From: Cyanobacteria bacterium HKST-UBA04
Lineage (GTDB): Bacteria > Cyanobacteriota > Vampirovibrionia > Vampirovibrionales > JAGQHJ01
DNA length: 37,607 bases
Direction of reading: 5' to 3'
NCBI GenBank assembly: GCA_020431915.1
Contig: JAGQHJ010000017.1
Span: forward strand, 1 to 37,607
Shown here piece after piece: positions 23,655 to 31,332 of this stretch (position 1 is the stretch's first letter; the number at the start of each line of letters is the position of its first letter). Both the position numbers and the translations under genes were made by a program. The notes beneath the pieces are model-generated. The model made no database searches and was not told the DNA's origin. It worked only from the letters and a program-made list of their open reading frames with translations.

Positions 23655-23825
23655 CTAGTTCATCGAGTCAATGTAGTTCTGTTTCATCATGGCCATATGG
23701 CGTTGCCGGCCCACTAAAAAGGCCTCGTGGTACTCCACATGCTGGCTGATACGGCTGTATTCACTCATCAGCTGATTCAGCTGGGGTTTGGTTCTCGTTT
23801 GGGCGGGCTGGTAGGGATGGGTCAC
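23655..23825 (-). CDS. Small uncharacterised protein, 56 aa
   Basis: This gene is below usual ORF cut-offs but reads like a real one. The frame starts at GTG (23823-23825), which is the only start because a TGA lies upstream. GAGGG sits about 11 bp before it. The protein begins THPYQPAQTRTKPQ, continues QLMSEYSRISQHVEYHEAFLVG and ends RQRHMAMMKQNYIDSMN. The second half looks like a single amphipathic helix with several methionines. It is convergent with uppP. Its position next to fliW-csrA might hint at a flagellar or surface role, but that is guesswork. Confidence 0.55.
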   Translation of the reverse strand: MTHPYQPAQTRTKPQLNQLMSEYSRISQHVEYHEAFLVGRQRHMAMMKQNYIDSMN

Positions 23826-24080
23826 GGTGCGATACCCTCACACGTTCCATGGCGTAACACTCGGTTTCAGCCACACCGGTTGCTCCCAACAAACAGGCAT
23901 ACAGGAAAAACAGCGTTGGCTGATACTGGTCAGGTTATCGACCATCCGGCCATAAGTTGAAGAAATGCCGAAGTATCTCCTTCATCGGCTTGATTTTTTA
24001 GCGTCCTCACACCAACAATAGGGTGATATGATAGGTTTCCCTCCGATAAGGTGGCCACATTATACGACGAACCTCGTGAG
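23826..24080 (+). other. Intergenic region upstream of fliW
   Basis: 255 bp without a convincing gene. CTCCGATAA at 24041-24049 is reminiscent of the -10 of flagellar sigma-28 promoters (GCCGATAA), but I found no matching TAAA upstream. TTGATT near 23991 could be a -35. A divergent promoter for the 56-aa gene should also lie here; none is obvious. Confidence 0.35.
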
Positions 24081-24593
24081 ATGAGTATCCTACTAATGGG
24101 TAAAGTTACATTGGAAACCAGCCGCTTTGGTGTGGTCGAGATTGAGGAAAACAGCGTCCTGTCGTTCTATAAGCCCATCCTTGGGTTTGAGCGGTTAAAC
24201 CGGTTTACGCTGTTGGACCACCAACCCGACTCGCCCTTCAAGTGGCTCCAGTCGATTGAAGATGGTGAGCTGGCCTTTGTCGTGACTCATCCCGGCCTGT
24301 TTGGGATTCACTACGAATTTGAGATTCCTGACGCTGCCGTTGAAGCGCTTGATATTCAAGACGTTGCCGAAGTACTGGTACTGTCGCTGGTGACCATCCC
24401 CGAGCAGGATCCTTCGCAGATGACGGCAAACCTGACGGCCCCCATTGTCATTAACCAGCGCAATTACCGGGCCATGCAGCTGGTATTGGACTCGGATAAA
24501 TACGGCCTGAAAACCCCGTTGCTGGGTCATTTGGAAGTGCTATCGGGTGAAGCGGGCGAAGCGGGTGAAGTCGATGAAGTGGAGGAAGGGTAG
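24081..24593 (+). CDS. fliW: Flagellar assembly factor FliW
   Basis: FliW binds flagellin and the translational repressor CsrA, linking flagellin levels to flagellin translation. The sequence follows the family closely: TSRFGVVEIEENSVLSF, GFERLNRFTLLDH, SPFKWLQSIEDGELAFVVTHPGLF, YEFEIPDAAVEALDI, VLVLSLVTIPEQDPSQMTANLTAPIVIN and RAMQLVLDSDKYGLKTPL (landmarks). The C-terminus adds an acidic Gly-Glu tail. Start choice is open: GTG 24051, ATG 24081 and ATG 24096 are in frame. Family alignment would favour 24096, and I took 24081 as a compromise. csrA begins 6 bp after the stop. Confidence 0.93.
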   Translation: MSILLMGKVTLETSRFGVVEIEENSVLSFYKPILGFERLNRFTLLDHQPDSPFKWLQSIEDGELAFVVTHPGLFGIHYEFEIPDAAVEALDIQDVAEVLVLSLVTIPEQDPSQMTANLTAPIVINQRNYRAMQLVLDSDKYGLKTPLLGHLEVLSGEAGEAGEVDEVEEG

Positions 24594-24599
24594 GCGCCG

Positions 24600-24845
24600 A
24601 TGCTGGTATTAAGCAGAAAATCAGGCCAAAAGCTCCTTATCGGCGATAATATCGAGATTACGGTTGTGGAAATCCGGGGTGATTCGGTCAAGCTGGGGTT
24701 CAAGGCACCCCGTTCGGTTCAGATATACCGTGAAGAGCTTTACAACGAAATCCGCCAGGCCAACGAGCAGGCCCACCGTGGGGGCCACAGCAAGGCACAG
24801 TTGGACAGCGTGATGAACCTGCTGCCCCGCAAAAAACCAACCTGA
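24600..24845 (+). CDS. csrA: Carbon storage regulator CsrA
   Basis: CsrA is a dimeric RNA-binding protein that blocks ribosome binding sites containing GGA hairpins. In flagellated bacteria with FliW it represses flagellin translation. The 81-aa sequence begins [20 protein letters not shown], continues with [18 protein letters not shown] (including the RNA-contacting Arg region), and has a typical hydrophilic tail. It is a few residues longer than E. coli CsrA (61). The ribosome site GGAAGGG lies inside the fliW 3' end, so the two are translationally linked. No flagellin gene is in the window. Confidence 0.97.
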   Translation: MLVLSRKSGQKLLIGDNIEITVVEIRGDSVKLGFKAPRSVQIYREELYNEIRQANEQAHRGGHSKAQLDSVMNLLPRKKPT

Positions 24846-24875
24846 CGGGGCGATAAACCACCCCGGCCGATGCGG

Positions 24876-24881
24876 TATAAT
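24876..24881 (+). promoter_or_regulatory. -10 element upstream of the TPR gene
   Basis: A consensus TATAAT 31 bp after csrA, with a weak TAAACC at roughly -35. It would give the TPR-like gene its own transcript with a leader of about 130 nt. Confidence 0.4.
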
Positions 24882-25015
24882 AGGGCCTTAACCACGGGTC
24901 TATTACTTATCTGTTTATTAAGTGTCTGTCTTTGAGGTGTCACCGAGGTTGATGATGCACCCTGCGCGGCATCGGGATGATGTTCCTGTCGGTCACTGTT
25001 TGCGAGGCTGGATTA

Positions 25016-25726
25016 ATGGAGTCCTTGCTTAGGGAAGCCCGTAACAAGCTGTTTTTGGATCAGGCGCCTGACGAGGCCCTTCAGATACTGAGCCGGGTAT
25101 TTGGCGAGCAGCCGCCGGACCTGCCGACATGGCTGTATAACGAGGGCTGTGAACTGACGGGCTATGTGTACGTGTTAAAAGGGGATTACCGAAGCGCGTA
25201 CGACTGGTTTTTCTGCGCCAGCAACCACTACATGGCTGGCTACTGCTGTCTGCTATCGGGCGATTTGACGAATGCGGCCAACAACTGGCAGCCCCTGCTT
25301 TACAGCCGCCCCAACCATTGGGCGTTTTCCTTGTACGGGTTTGTGTCGCAACAGGCAAACTGTGTGCCGACCTTCCTGCAGGTTCGTAACCACTTTGAGG
25401 CGGACCTGATGAACCTGTACCATGCCGGGCAGACCGAGGCGTTTGAAAATCTTTACAGTGCCACCGAGTTCTTGAGCGGCCTTAACCTGGAAGCCTACAA
25501 GTTCGCTGGCCGGGCGATGTTGCACGTGGGCTTGTACGACAGGGCCCTGACATGCCTGGAGCAGGGCCGCCAGAAATTGCCTACCGACCCGGAGGTGTTT
25601 TTCCATTTTGGCCAAACCTATGCCAAACTAAAGGAGAACGACAAGGCCCGCGAGGCTTTGAACCGCTGCCTGGAACTGGCCTCCGTGTATGTGCCGGCCA
25701 AGGCCCTGCTTGAAGCACTGGAATGA
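25016..25726 (+). CDS. TPR-like helical repeat protein, 236 aa
   Basis: The ATG at 25016 has GAGGCTGG about 8 bp upstream and gives MESLLREARNKLF. An earlier in-frame start (24977) adds 13 residues unlike the rest. The protein is built of paired helices. The last part, LYDRALTCLEQGRQKLPTDPEVFFHFGQTYAKLKENDKAREALNRCLEL (landmarks), is a recognisable pair of TPR motifs with the Tyr, Gly, Ala, Ala and Pro pattern. Weaker repeats occur at about 15-100. TPR proteins are scaffolds; partners are unknown. It sits between csrA and the M16 protease. Confidence 0.75.
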   Translation: MESLLREARNKLFLDQAPDEALQILSRVFGEQPPDLPTWLYNEGCELTGYVYVLKGDYRSAYDWFFCASNHYMAGYCCLLSGDLTNAANNWQPLLYSRPNHWAFSLYGFVSQQANCVPTFLQVRNHFEADLMNLYHAGQTEAFENLYSATEFLSGLNLEAYKFAGRAMLHVGLYDRALTCLEQGRQKLPTDPEVFFHFGQTYAKLKENDKAREALNRCLELASVYVPAKALLEALE

Positions 25727-25809
25727 TGATCCACATTGCCGAAGCTTTTGTAGAATAAACATAGTGCCCTATTCTTGAGACACCAGCCACCGATGGATGG
25801 ACCCCCCTT

Positions 25810-28770
25810 ATGAATACCAAGCTTGCCCACCCCCAGAATACCCCCCAGTCAGTCTCTTCATTGCCCGCGTCCGGCATGCCCGCCGAATCGCCGAGAGAAA
25901 GGCATGTCTCCTTGTCGCCGCCCGAACTAACGTACGCCAACCCGCCGGCCCTCGAGGATGATCTGGGCCAGTCGGTTCCGTGGTACCAGCAGTGGTGGCT
26001 GTGGGTTATCTGCCTGATGGTGGCCCTGCTGTATGGGCTGACCTCGTTTGCTTATGCCTATACCCCCATTCCGATTTCCAAGAATACCCTGCCCAGCGGC
26101 CAGACGGTGTATGTTAACGAGAACCATGCCAAGCCCATTGTGACCATCGACACCTGGGTACAGGTGGGGTCTGCCCAAGAGGACGATGCCAACAACGGTG
26201 TGTCGCACTTCCTCGAGCACCTGCTGTTCAAGGGGACCCCCACGCACAAGGTGGGGGAAATGGACCGAATTCTGGAGTCGCGCGGGGCCACGTTCAATGC
26301 GGCTACCAGCAAGGATTTTACTCATTTCAACATCACCACGTCGCCGCAGTATTTTGAAGAGGCCCTCAAGCTCCATGCCGACATGCTCCTTAATGCCAAC
26401 ATCCCAACGCCGGAGCTGGATCGTGAACGGGCCGTGGTACAGGAAGAAATTAACCGAAGCCTGGACAGCCCTTTTCGGCAGGCGTTTGACCTGTTGATGG
26501 CCGGGCTTTTCGGTCCCAACCATCCCTACACGCGCACCACGCTGGGGCCCAAAACCAACATTGCCAACATTCCCAGACAGGGCATTCTGGACTACTACCA
26601 CCGCTGGTACCAGCCGGCCAATTTCCGTACCGTGATTACGGGGGACGTGGATACGGCTGTGGTGCTCAAGCAGGTAGAGGGTGCCTTTAAGGTATCGGAT
26701 TCGCCCAGAATGGCTGGATTGCCGGCCATTGAAACGGTTGAGCCCCGGCCTGCCAGCTTGCCTGGGGCCGCCAGTTTTACGGATCCCAACCTGAACACGG
26801 TCAAATACACCCTCGGGTTTGTGACACCGGGCTTTCGTGACAAGAAAACCGACATGGCCCTGGACGTGGCAGCGCTGGTGTTGGGGCAAGGGGCAAGCTC
26901 GCGGCTGCACAAGCGTCTGCATGAACAGCTGCAGCTGGTCGACGATATCAGCGCCTTAAACTATACCTTTGCCCATAACGGATTGTTCCTGATTACCAGT
27001 ACCCTGCAGCCGGACAAGGCCGAACAGGCCAAGCCCATTATTCTTGAGGAAGTGCAGCGCTTGTTGGCCGAGGGTATTGATGAAGCCGAGCTGGTTAAAG
27101 CCAAGACGCAGACCGTCAAGCAGCATGCCTTTCTGACCGAGTCTTCCGCCGGGCTGGCCAGCACCATTGGCAATATTGTAACCATTGGCGAACTGGCCGA
27201 TTTCTCCAGCTACGTGCCGTTGGTCGAGGCGCTGACGGTGACCGATGTCAACGAGGCCCTGCGCCGTGTTGTGACGTTTGACAATGGTTATCTGGTCGAG
27301 GCCTTGCCCGAGTCGATGGTTAAAGCGGCCGGCCAAAGCCTGGCCGAGGTGGATACCCAGAACCGGCAAGCCTTGGCTCAAGCAGCCCAGACGGCGGCCC
27401 ATGGCGGTGCTGTTGGTGCTGCTACCAGTGAGCTGGCCAGTCGTGGGTCTGAAGCCGAGTCCGGGGCCGTTAAGGAAGGCGAGGTGGTAGACTACCGCTT
27501 GCCCGGTGGGGCCAGGCTGTTGGTTAAACCGACCCCTTCCACCCACACAGTAGCCGTTAGCGTGTTTGCCCGTGGCGGGCATTTGCTGGAGACCAAACCG
27601 GGTGCTTCCACACTGGCAGCGGGTTTGATGAACAAGGGGACCCTGCACCGCGACGTCCAGCAGTGGGCCGATGAACTGGAATCCAACGGTATTGGACTGT
27701 CGGTGGGCAGTGAATCCGATTATATGTTGGTGGAAGGATCGGCCGTGGCTGATGATTTTAACCACCTGCTGCTGTTGCTCGAAGACATGATGGCTTACCC
27801 GGCGTTTGATGCCGAGCAGTTTGACAAGGTTAAAACCAACCAAATCAACATCCTCAAGGCCTCGCGCGAACAGCCAACCTCGTTGATGCTGGAGAACCTG
27901 TCGATGAACCTCTACCCGAACCACCCCTACGGGTTGACCGGTAAACGCCTTGAGGACGCCATTGACAAGGTGGCACTGGCCGACGTCAAGCAGTTCTGGC
28001 ACCGGCAGTTCAGCCCGGATCGGCTGGTAATTAGCGTGGTTGGGCCGGTAGAGCCCAAGCAGGTTGAAGCCCAGATGGCACAAATGATGTCGGCTTTACC
28101 CCGGTCGGAGAAATCTCCGGTTGCCAGCGCCGCCAAACCGGCCAAGCCGGTTGCCAATCCGCCGGCCAAGGAACTGGTTGTTAAGGACCAGAAGCCGGAA
28201 CAGGCCGCTACCTGGATAGGGTATGGCTGGCTGGCGCCAACGATTCCGCAGCCCAATAACGAGACGACGATTCGCGACTATGCCAGTATGAAGGTGATTA
28301 ACAGCCTGATGGGCAGTGGGTTGAGCGGTCGGCTTTTTGTCGAGCTGCGCGAGAAGCAGGGCTTGGCCTACGAAATTGGTTCGTTTTACCCGACCCGCCA
28401 AACCCCCGGTTACTTTGTCATGTACCTGGGCACCGATCCCAAGAACGAGGGCCAGGTCCTTCAGGCGCTCGACGAGCAGGTTCACCGTCTTGTCAGCGAG
28501 CCGATTAATGAGCAGGACCTTGAATTTGCCAAAAGCAAGCTTATTGGCCAGTTTGCCTTGGCCCATGATACCAATGCCAAGCAGGCCTTCTATCTGGGAC
28601 TATACGAGACGCTGGGCATTGGCTACGCGTTTGATAACCGCTACGGCCAGATGATAGGCGACGTGTCGGTCAGCGATGTGATGACGGCAGCAAAGGCCTA
28701 TTTTACCCGGCCCAATGTGGTCAGTATCGTGGCTCCCAAGACCGTTCGGACCGAAAACCAGACGCCCTAG
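25810..28770 (+). CDS. Membrane-anchored double-domain M16 zinc metallopeptidase
   Basis: A 986-aa fusion of two M16 (pitrilysin/processing-peptidase) halves. The N-terminal 55 residues are polar, then one transmembrane helix (about 60-82) would place the rest in the periplasm. The first half has the inverted zinc motif H133-x2-E136-H137 in VSHFLEHLLFKGT and the third ligand near E213 in ERAVVQEEINR, so it should be catalytic. The second half (from about 555) aligns structurally (VFARGGHLLETKPGASTLAAGLMNKGT) but lacks HxxEH, as in the inactive partner of two-chain M16 enzymes. It carries the R/Y pair region near GLAYEIGSFY typical of the non-catalytic half. A fused active plus inactive pair is a known architecture. 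Substrate unknown. Confidence 0.92.
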   Translation: MNTKLAHPQNTPQSVSSLPASGMPAESPRERHVSLSPPELTYANPPALEDDLGQSVPWYQQWWLWVICLMVALLYGLTSFAYAYTPIPISKNTLPSGQTVYVNENHAKPIVTIDTWVQVGSAQEDDANNGVSHFLEHLLFKGTPTHKVGEMDRILESRGATFNAATSKDFTHFNITTSPQYFEEALKLHADMLLNANIPTPELDRERAVVQEEINRSLDSPFRQAFDLLMAGLFGPNHPYTRTTLGPKTNIANIPRQGILDYYHRWYQPANFRTVITGDVDTAVVLKQVEGAFKVSDSPRMAGLPAIETVEPRPASLPGAASFTDPNLNTVKYTLGFVTPGFRDKKTDMALDVAALVLGQGASSRLHKRLHEQLQLVDDISALNYTFAHNGLFLITSTLQPDKAEQAKPIILEEVQRLLAEGIDEAELVKAKTQTVKQHAFLTESSAGLASTIGNIVTIGELADFSSYVPLVEALTVTDVNEALRRVVTFDNGYLVEALPESMVKAAGQSLAEVDTQNRQALAQAAQTAAHGGAVGAATSELASRGSEAESGAVKEGEVVDYRLPGGARLLVKPTPSTHTVAVSVFARGGHLLETKPGASTLAAGLMNKGTLHRDVQQWADELESNGIGLSVGSESDYMLVEGSAVADDFNHLLLLLEDMMAYPAFDAEQFDKVKTNQINILKASREQPTSLMLENLSMNLYPNHPYGLTGKRLEDAIDKVALADVKQFWHRQFSPDRLVISVVGPVEPKQVEAQMAQMMSALPRSEKSPVASAAKPAKPVANPPAKELVVKDQKPEQAATWIGYGWLAPTIPQPNNETTIRDYASMKVINSLMGSGLSGRLFVELREKQGLAYEIGSFYPTRQTPGYFVMYLGTDPKNEGQVLQALDEQVHRLVSEPINEQDLEFAKSKLIGQFALAHDTNAKQAFYLGLYETLGIGYAFDNRYGQMIGDVSVSDVMTAAKAYFTRPNVVSIVAPKTVRTENQTP

Positions 28771-28783
28771 CTTCCCTGGGCGT
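28762..28783 (+). terminator. Weak hairpin at the end of the M16 gene
   Basis: ACGCCC (28762-28767) pairs perfectly with GGGCGT (28778-28783) across a 10-nt loop that includes the stop codon. Only TTT follows, so termination would be inefficient. Confidence 0.35.
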
Positions 28784-28853
28784 TTAGGCTACTGTCTATG
28801 CCGTGTCTTTTATGAGTAAATGGTTCTATCCAAGCCTTTACTAACCGTCTGCT

Positions 28854-29828
28854 ATGCTTATGCCTGCTTTTAACAAACCTGTTTGTGTACAAGTGCCCGC
28901 GACGATGGCCAATTTGGGTCCCGGCTTCGATACGCTGGGTATGGCTGTCAGTATGCATAACCTTTTTGAGGCCCACCCCTGTGCAGAGCCGGGCTTGACT
29001 CTCGAATGGTCGTCGGCCAGCAGTGTATCGGCCGACGGCATCAGCTTTTCGCCTCAAGAAAACCTGTTGGCCAATGCCTACAGCCATTATTTTCAGCTTC
29101 GCAACCAGCCGGTGCCCAATACCAAGCTGGTTATAGAAAGCCATATCCCTCTTTCAAGGGGGCTGGGCAGCAGTTCAACGGCTATTGTTGGCGGATTATC
29201 CCTGGCTCGTACCGTGATGGGCGAGCGGTTTAGCCCGGATGCCCTGGTGCATTGTGCCGTTGAGCTGGAAGGCCATCCTGACAATGTGGTTCCGGCTTTG
29301 TTGGGCAACATTCGCTGCTGCAGCGATCAGTTCCATACCTTTGAGCTGAAATGGCCCGAAGCCTGGGGGTTAATTCTGGTCATTCCCTCCAACAAGGTGG
29401 ATACCCACCAGACCCGTCAGGCCCTGCCGAACACGTATTTGCCGGTGGATATGGTTACGGGGATTCGGCATATGGCGGCATGGATCCATGGGGTTCAAAC
29501 AGCCGATGATACGCTGCTCAGACAGGCCCTTAGCGGCGATGTCATCCATGAGGTGTCGCGCGGGCCGTTGATTCCCGAGTTTGGGGATCTCAAAGCCTGG
29601 GCCGAGTCCGATGACATTGCGCATAAGGTTCTGGGTGTCTTTATTAGCGGCAGCGGTTCAACCTGTGGCGTGGTGGTGGGGCCTTTTGGCAACCAGAAAA
29701 AACTGCTGGCCGATCTCAAGCAGCGGTTCAGCCACTGCACGGTTGAGCCTGTTCGTGTAGAAGGCGAAGGCGTCAAGCTGGTGCCGGTGGGGGCTGGTAT
29801 TCGCCCGGCCAAGGCCACAAAACCGTAG
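28854..29828 (+). CDS. thrB: Homoserine kinase ThrB
   Basis: ThrB phosphorylates homoserine to O-phosphohomoserine in threonine synthesis. It is a GHMP kinase of 324 residues. VPATMANLGPGFDTLGMAV is the family N-terminus. The ATP-binding GHMP loop is PLSRGLGSSSTAIVGG (about 98-113), followed by ELEGHPDNVVPALLGN. The C-terminal GVFISGSGSTCGVVV is the third conserved motif. Two in-frame ATGs (28854 and 28860) lie close together; neither has a clear ribosome site. No thrA or thrC is adjacent. It converges with pheA, 54 bp between stops. Confidence 0.95.
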   Translation: MLMPAFNKPVCVQVPATMANLGPGFDTLGMAVSMHNLFEAHPCAEPGLTLEWSSASSVSADGISFSPQENLLANAYSHYFQLRNQPVPNTKLVIESHIPLSRGLGSSSTAIVGGLSLARTVMGERFSPDALVHCAVELEGHPDNVVPALLGNIRCCSDQFHTFELKWPEAWGLILVIPSNKVDTHQTRQALPNTYLPVDMVTGIRHMAAWIHGVQTADDTLLRQALSGDVIHEVSRGPLIPEFGDLKAWAESDDIAHKVLGVFISGSGSTCGVVVGPFGNQKKLLADLKQRFSHCTVEPVRVEGEGVKLVPVGAGIRPAKATKP

Positions 29829-29882
29829 CGGTTTAGCGCTTGGGCAGGGGCAAGGTGTGCTTGAAGCCTGTAAGGGGGGAGC

Positions 29883-30785
29883 TTAATGATGGGCCGGCTG
29901 GGTGGTCGAGGGGGTGGGGGCTTCAATTAGGCCAAAGACCGGGTAGCGGCCCAGGATTTTTAGAAAGCTGCAATGGGTTTTGAACTCGGCTTCCACGGCT
30001 TGGGGTACATCCCCTTCCACGTCCACCAGAAACATGTAAGCTCCCAGGGCCTGCTTGGTGGGGCGGCTTTCAATCTTGGTCATGTTCAGGTTGGCATCGG
30101 CCAGCACCTTGAGTCCCTTGATGAGGATACCGGCCTCGTCCTCGCGAAAGGCAAAACAGTAGGAGGTTTTTCGGGGCAGTGTGTCAATGGCCCAATCGGC
30201 CAGAGGGTTGGTGTCTTTGTGGGCAATCAGCAGAAAGCGGGTGGCGTTTTTGTTGTGGGCGCTGCAGTCTTCCATCACAATGTCGAGGCCGTGGTGTTCG
30301 GCGGCTTCAAGGGTTCCTAGGGCTGCATGGCTGGCATCCTGAGCGTTCAGGGCCCGTATGGCCTCTGCCGACGAGGAGGTGGAAATGTAGGTTACGTCAT
30401 GGCCGAGCAGATCGTAGATCGTCTGGCGGCACTGGTTCCAAACATGCGGGTGCGAGTGAATGAACTGGATGCCGTCACGGGCACTGACGGTGCGGATAAG
30501 GGCGTGGCGAATGGGGATGACGAAATCTCCCACGATGGCCAGTTCGTCGCGGTACAGGGCCAGGTTATCAATGACCTCGTTGACACTGCCCTCCAGGGCA
30601 TTCTCAATGGGGACACAGGCCAGCTCGATGGCTTGGGCCTCGACGTCATGCAGCAGCTGGGTAAAGGTGGCCATGGGGAACAGGGCTACCGAATCCGCTG
30701 TGTTGTGCTGACGCAGCATTTGCTTGAATTGTTTGGCCGCCACGTGGGAATGTGTACCGGTGGGGCCCAGATAACCTACTCGCAT
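29883..30785 (-). CDS. pheA: Prephenate dehydratase (monofunctional, with ACT domain)
   Basis: Converts prephenate to phenylpyruvate in phenylalanine synthesis. The 300-aa protein starts VGYLGPTGTHSHVAAKQF. It contains PIENALEGSVNEVIDNL, the substrate region TSSSAEAIRA, and NKNATRFLLIA with the catalytic Thr-Arg-Phe. It then has a regulatory ACT domain (about 205-285) with the phenylalanine-binding ESRP motif in MTKIESRPTKQALGAYMF. There is no chorismate mutase domain, unlike the E. coli P-protein. The ACT domain predicts feedback inhibition by phenylalanine. The ATG at 30785 is well placed. It faces thrB tail to tail, and its upstream region is the long non-coding stretch before the dikinase gene. 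Confidence 0.95.
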   Translation of the reverse strand: MRVGYLGPTGTHSHVAAKQFKQMLRQHNTADSVALFPMATFTQLLHDVEAQAIELACVPIENALEGSVNEVIDNLALYRDELAIVGDFVIPIRHALIRTVSARDGIQFIHSHPHVWNQCRQTIYDLLGHDVTYISTSSSAEAIRALNAQDASHAALGTLEAAEHHGLDIVMEDCSAHNKNATRFLLIAHKDTNPLADWAIDTLPRKTSYCFAFREDEAGILIKGLKVLADANLNMTKIESRPTKQALGAYMFLVDVEGDVPQAVEAEFKTHCSFLKILGRYPVFGLIEAPTPSTTQPAHH

Positions 30786-30945
30786 AAGGGGACAGACGCC
30801 ATGGGCTCATAAAGACAGGAAACAGAATAGGGAACAGAACACAGAGGGGAAACCCGCTGGATCAAAACCGGGGCACATTAGCATAGTTGCTTTAAGCTGC
30901 ACAATCAATACGTATGGGGTGTCGGTGTGGTGGTTTTGCCCGGCC

Positions 30946-31002
30946 ATTGGCCAGTCATTGGTCAGTTATTGGCTAGTGTCACCGGCTTGAACCAGCTATA
31001 AA
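30946..31002 (+). promoter_or_regulatory. Three 11-bp direct repeats abutting a -10: regulated promoter
   Basis: ATTGGCCAGTC (30946-30956), ATTGGTCAGTT (30957-30967) and ATTGGCTAGTG (30968-30978) run head to tail. Eighteen bp further is TATAAA (30997-31002). There is no good -35. Repeats one helical turn apart covering the -35 are the usual architecture of activator-dependent promoters of OmpR/PhoB-type regulators. Transcription would start near 31009, giving either a roughly 320-nt leader for the dikinase gene or a separate RNA. Confidence 0.5.
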
Positions 31003-31051
31003 AAATCGGGCTGTTAGCGGGTCTCCTCAATTTATATGAACAAATATTGCG

Positions 31052-31140
31052 AGAGCCGGGTTTTGTTGAAGTTCACCGGTCACCCACCGATACCATACTT
31101 ACCTGGGGCACTTTAATTTAAGGGTGAAACCCAGGGCTCT
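31052..31140 (+). ncRNA. Candidate structured RNA / leader element
   Basis: Distant complementary segments nest to close a stem: AGAGCC (31052-31057) with GGCTCT (31135-31140), GGGT (31058-31061) with ACCC (31129-31132), and TTCACC (31072-31077) with GGTGAA (31123-31128). CGGT/ACCG (31077-31080 and 31086-31089) can form an internal hairpin, although the two share base 31077. It matches no riboswitch class I know by motif. Could be a leader element of the dikinase gene or part of a small RNA ending at the hairpin 31211-31250. Confidence 0.4.
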
Positions 31141-31210
31141 ACGAGCTTTTACTGCGTTTATTACAGAGTTCTCCATACAGCCTAAAGCCTTCTCCCGAAA
31201 TATGACCCTA

Positions 31211-31250
31211 AAAACTGCCCGCCACGCTCGCTAGCGGGTTTTGCAGTTTT
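31211..31250 (+). terminator. Terminator-like hairpin before the dikinase gene
   Basis: AAAACTG-CCCGC (31211-31222) pairs with GCGGG (31234-31238) and CAGTTTT (31244-31250), with TTTTG bulged between the two 3' segments. GCGGG followed by TTTT, then GCAGTTTTT, resembles an intrinsic terminator in the plus direction. It lies about 80 bp upstream of the next start codon. It may end a small RNA or attenuate transcription. Confidence 0.45.
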
Positions 31251-31332
31251 TGGCCGGTTTTGGTCAGTTTTTGGCCAATCGACCGCTTTTTTACGTTGGT
31301 TTACCGTTGAATAAAAGGGCAATTTGCCATCC

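Larger units (their letters stand above)
30786..31332. other. 547-bp non-coding region between pheA and the dikinase gene
   Basis: A long gene-free stretch, more AT-rich and rich in signals. It holds three 11-bp repeats with a -10 (30946-31002), a long-stem fold (31052-31140), a terminator-like hairpin (31211-31250) and a 12-bp direct repeat CAGTTTTTGGCC at 31244-31255 and 31265-31276. The first 100 bp should also hold the pheA promoter, which I could not identify with confidence. Confidence 0.7.

Noticed and set aside
23727..23960. A 77-codon plus-strand frame between uppP and fliW
   Set aside because: It is antisense to the better-supported 56-aa minus-strand gene and looks like random translation.
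31094..31105. A 12-base match (ATACTTACCTGG) to the 5' end of eukaryotic U1 snRNA
   Set aside because: The match is short and the surrounding sequence does not fit U1. Coincidence in a bacterial intergenic region.
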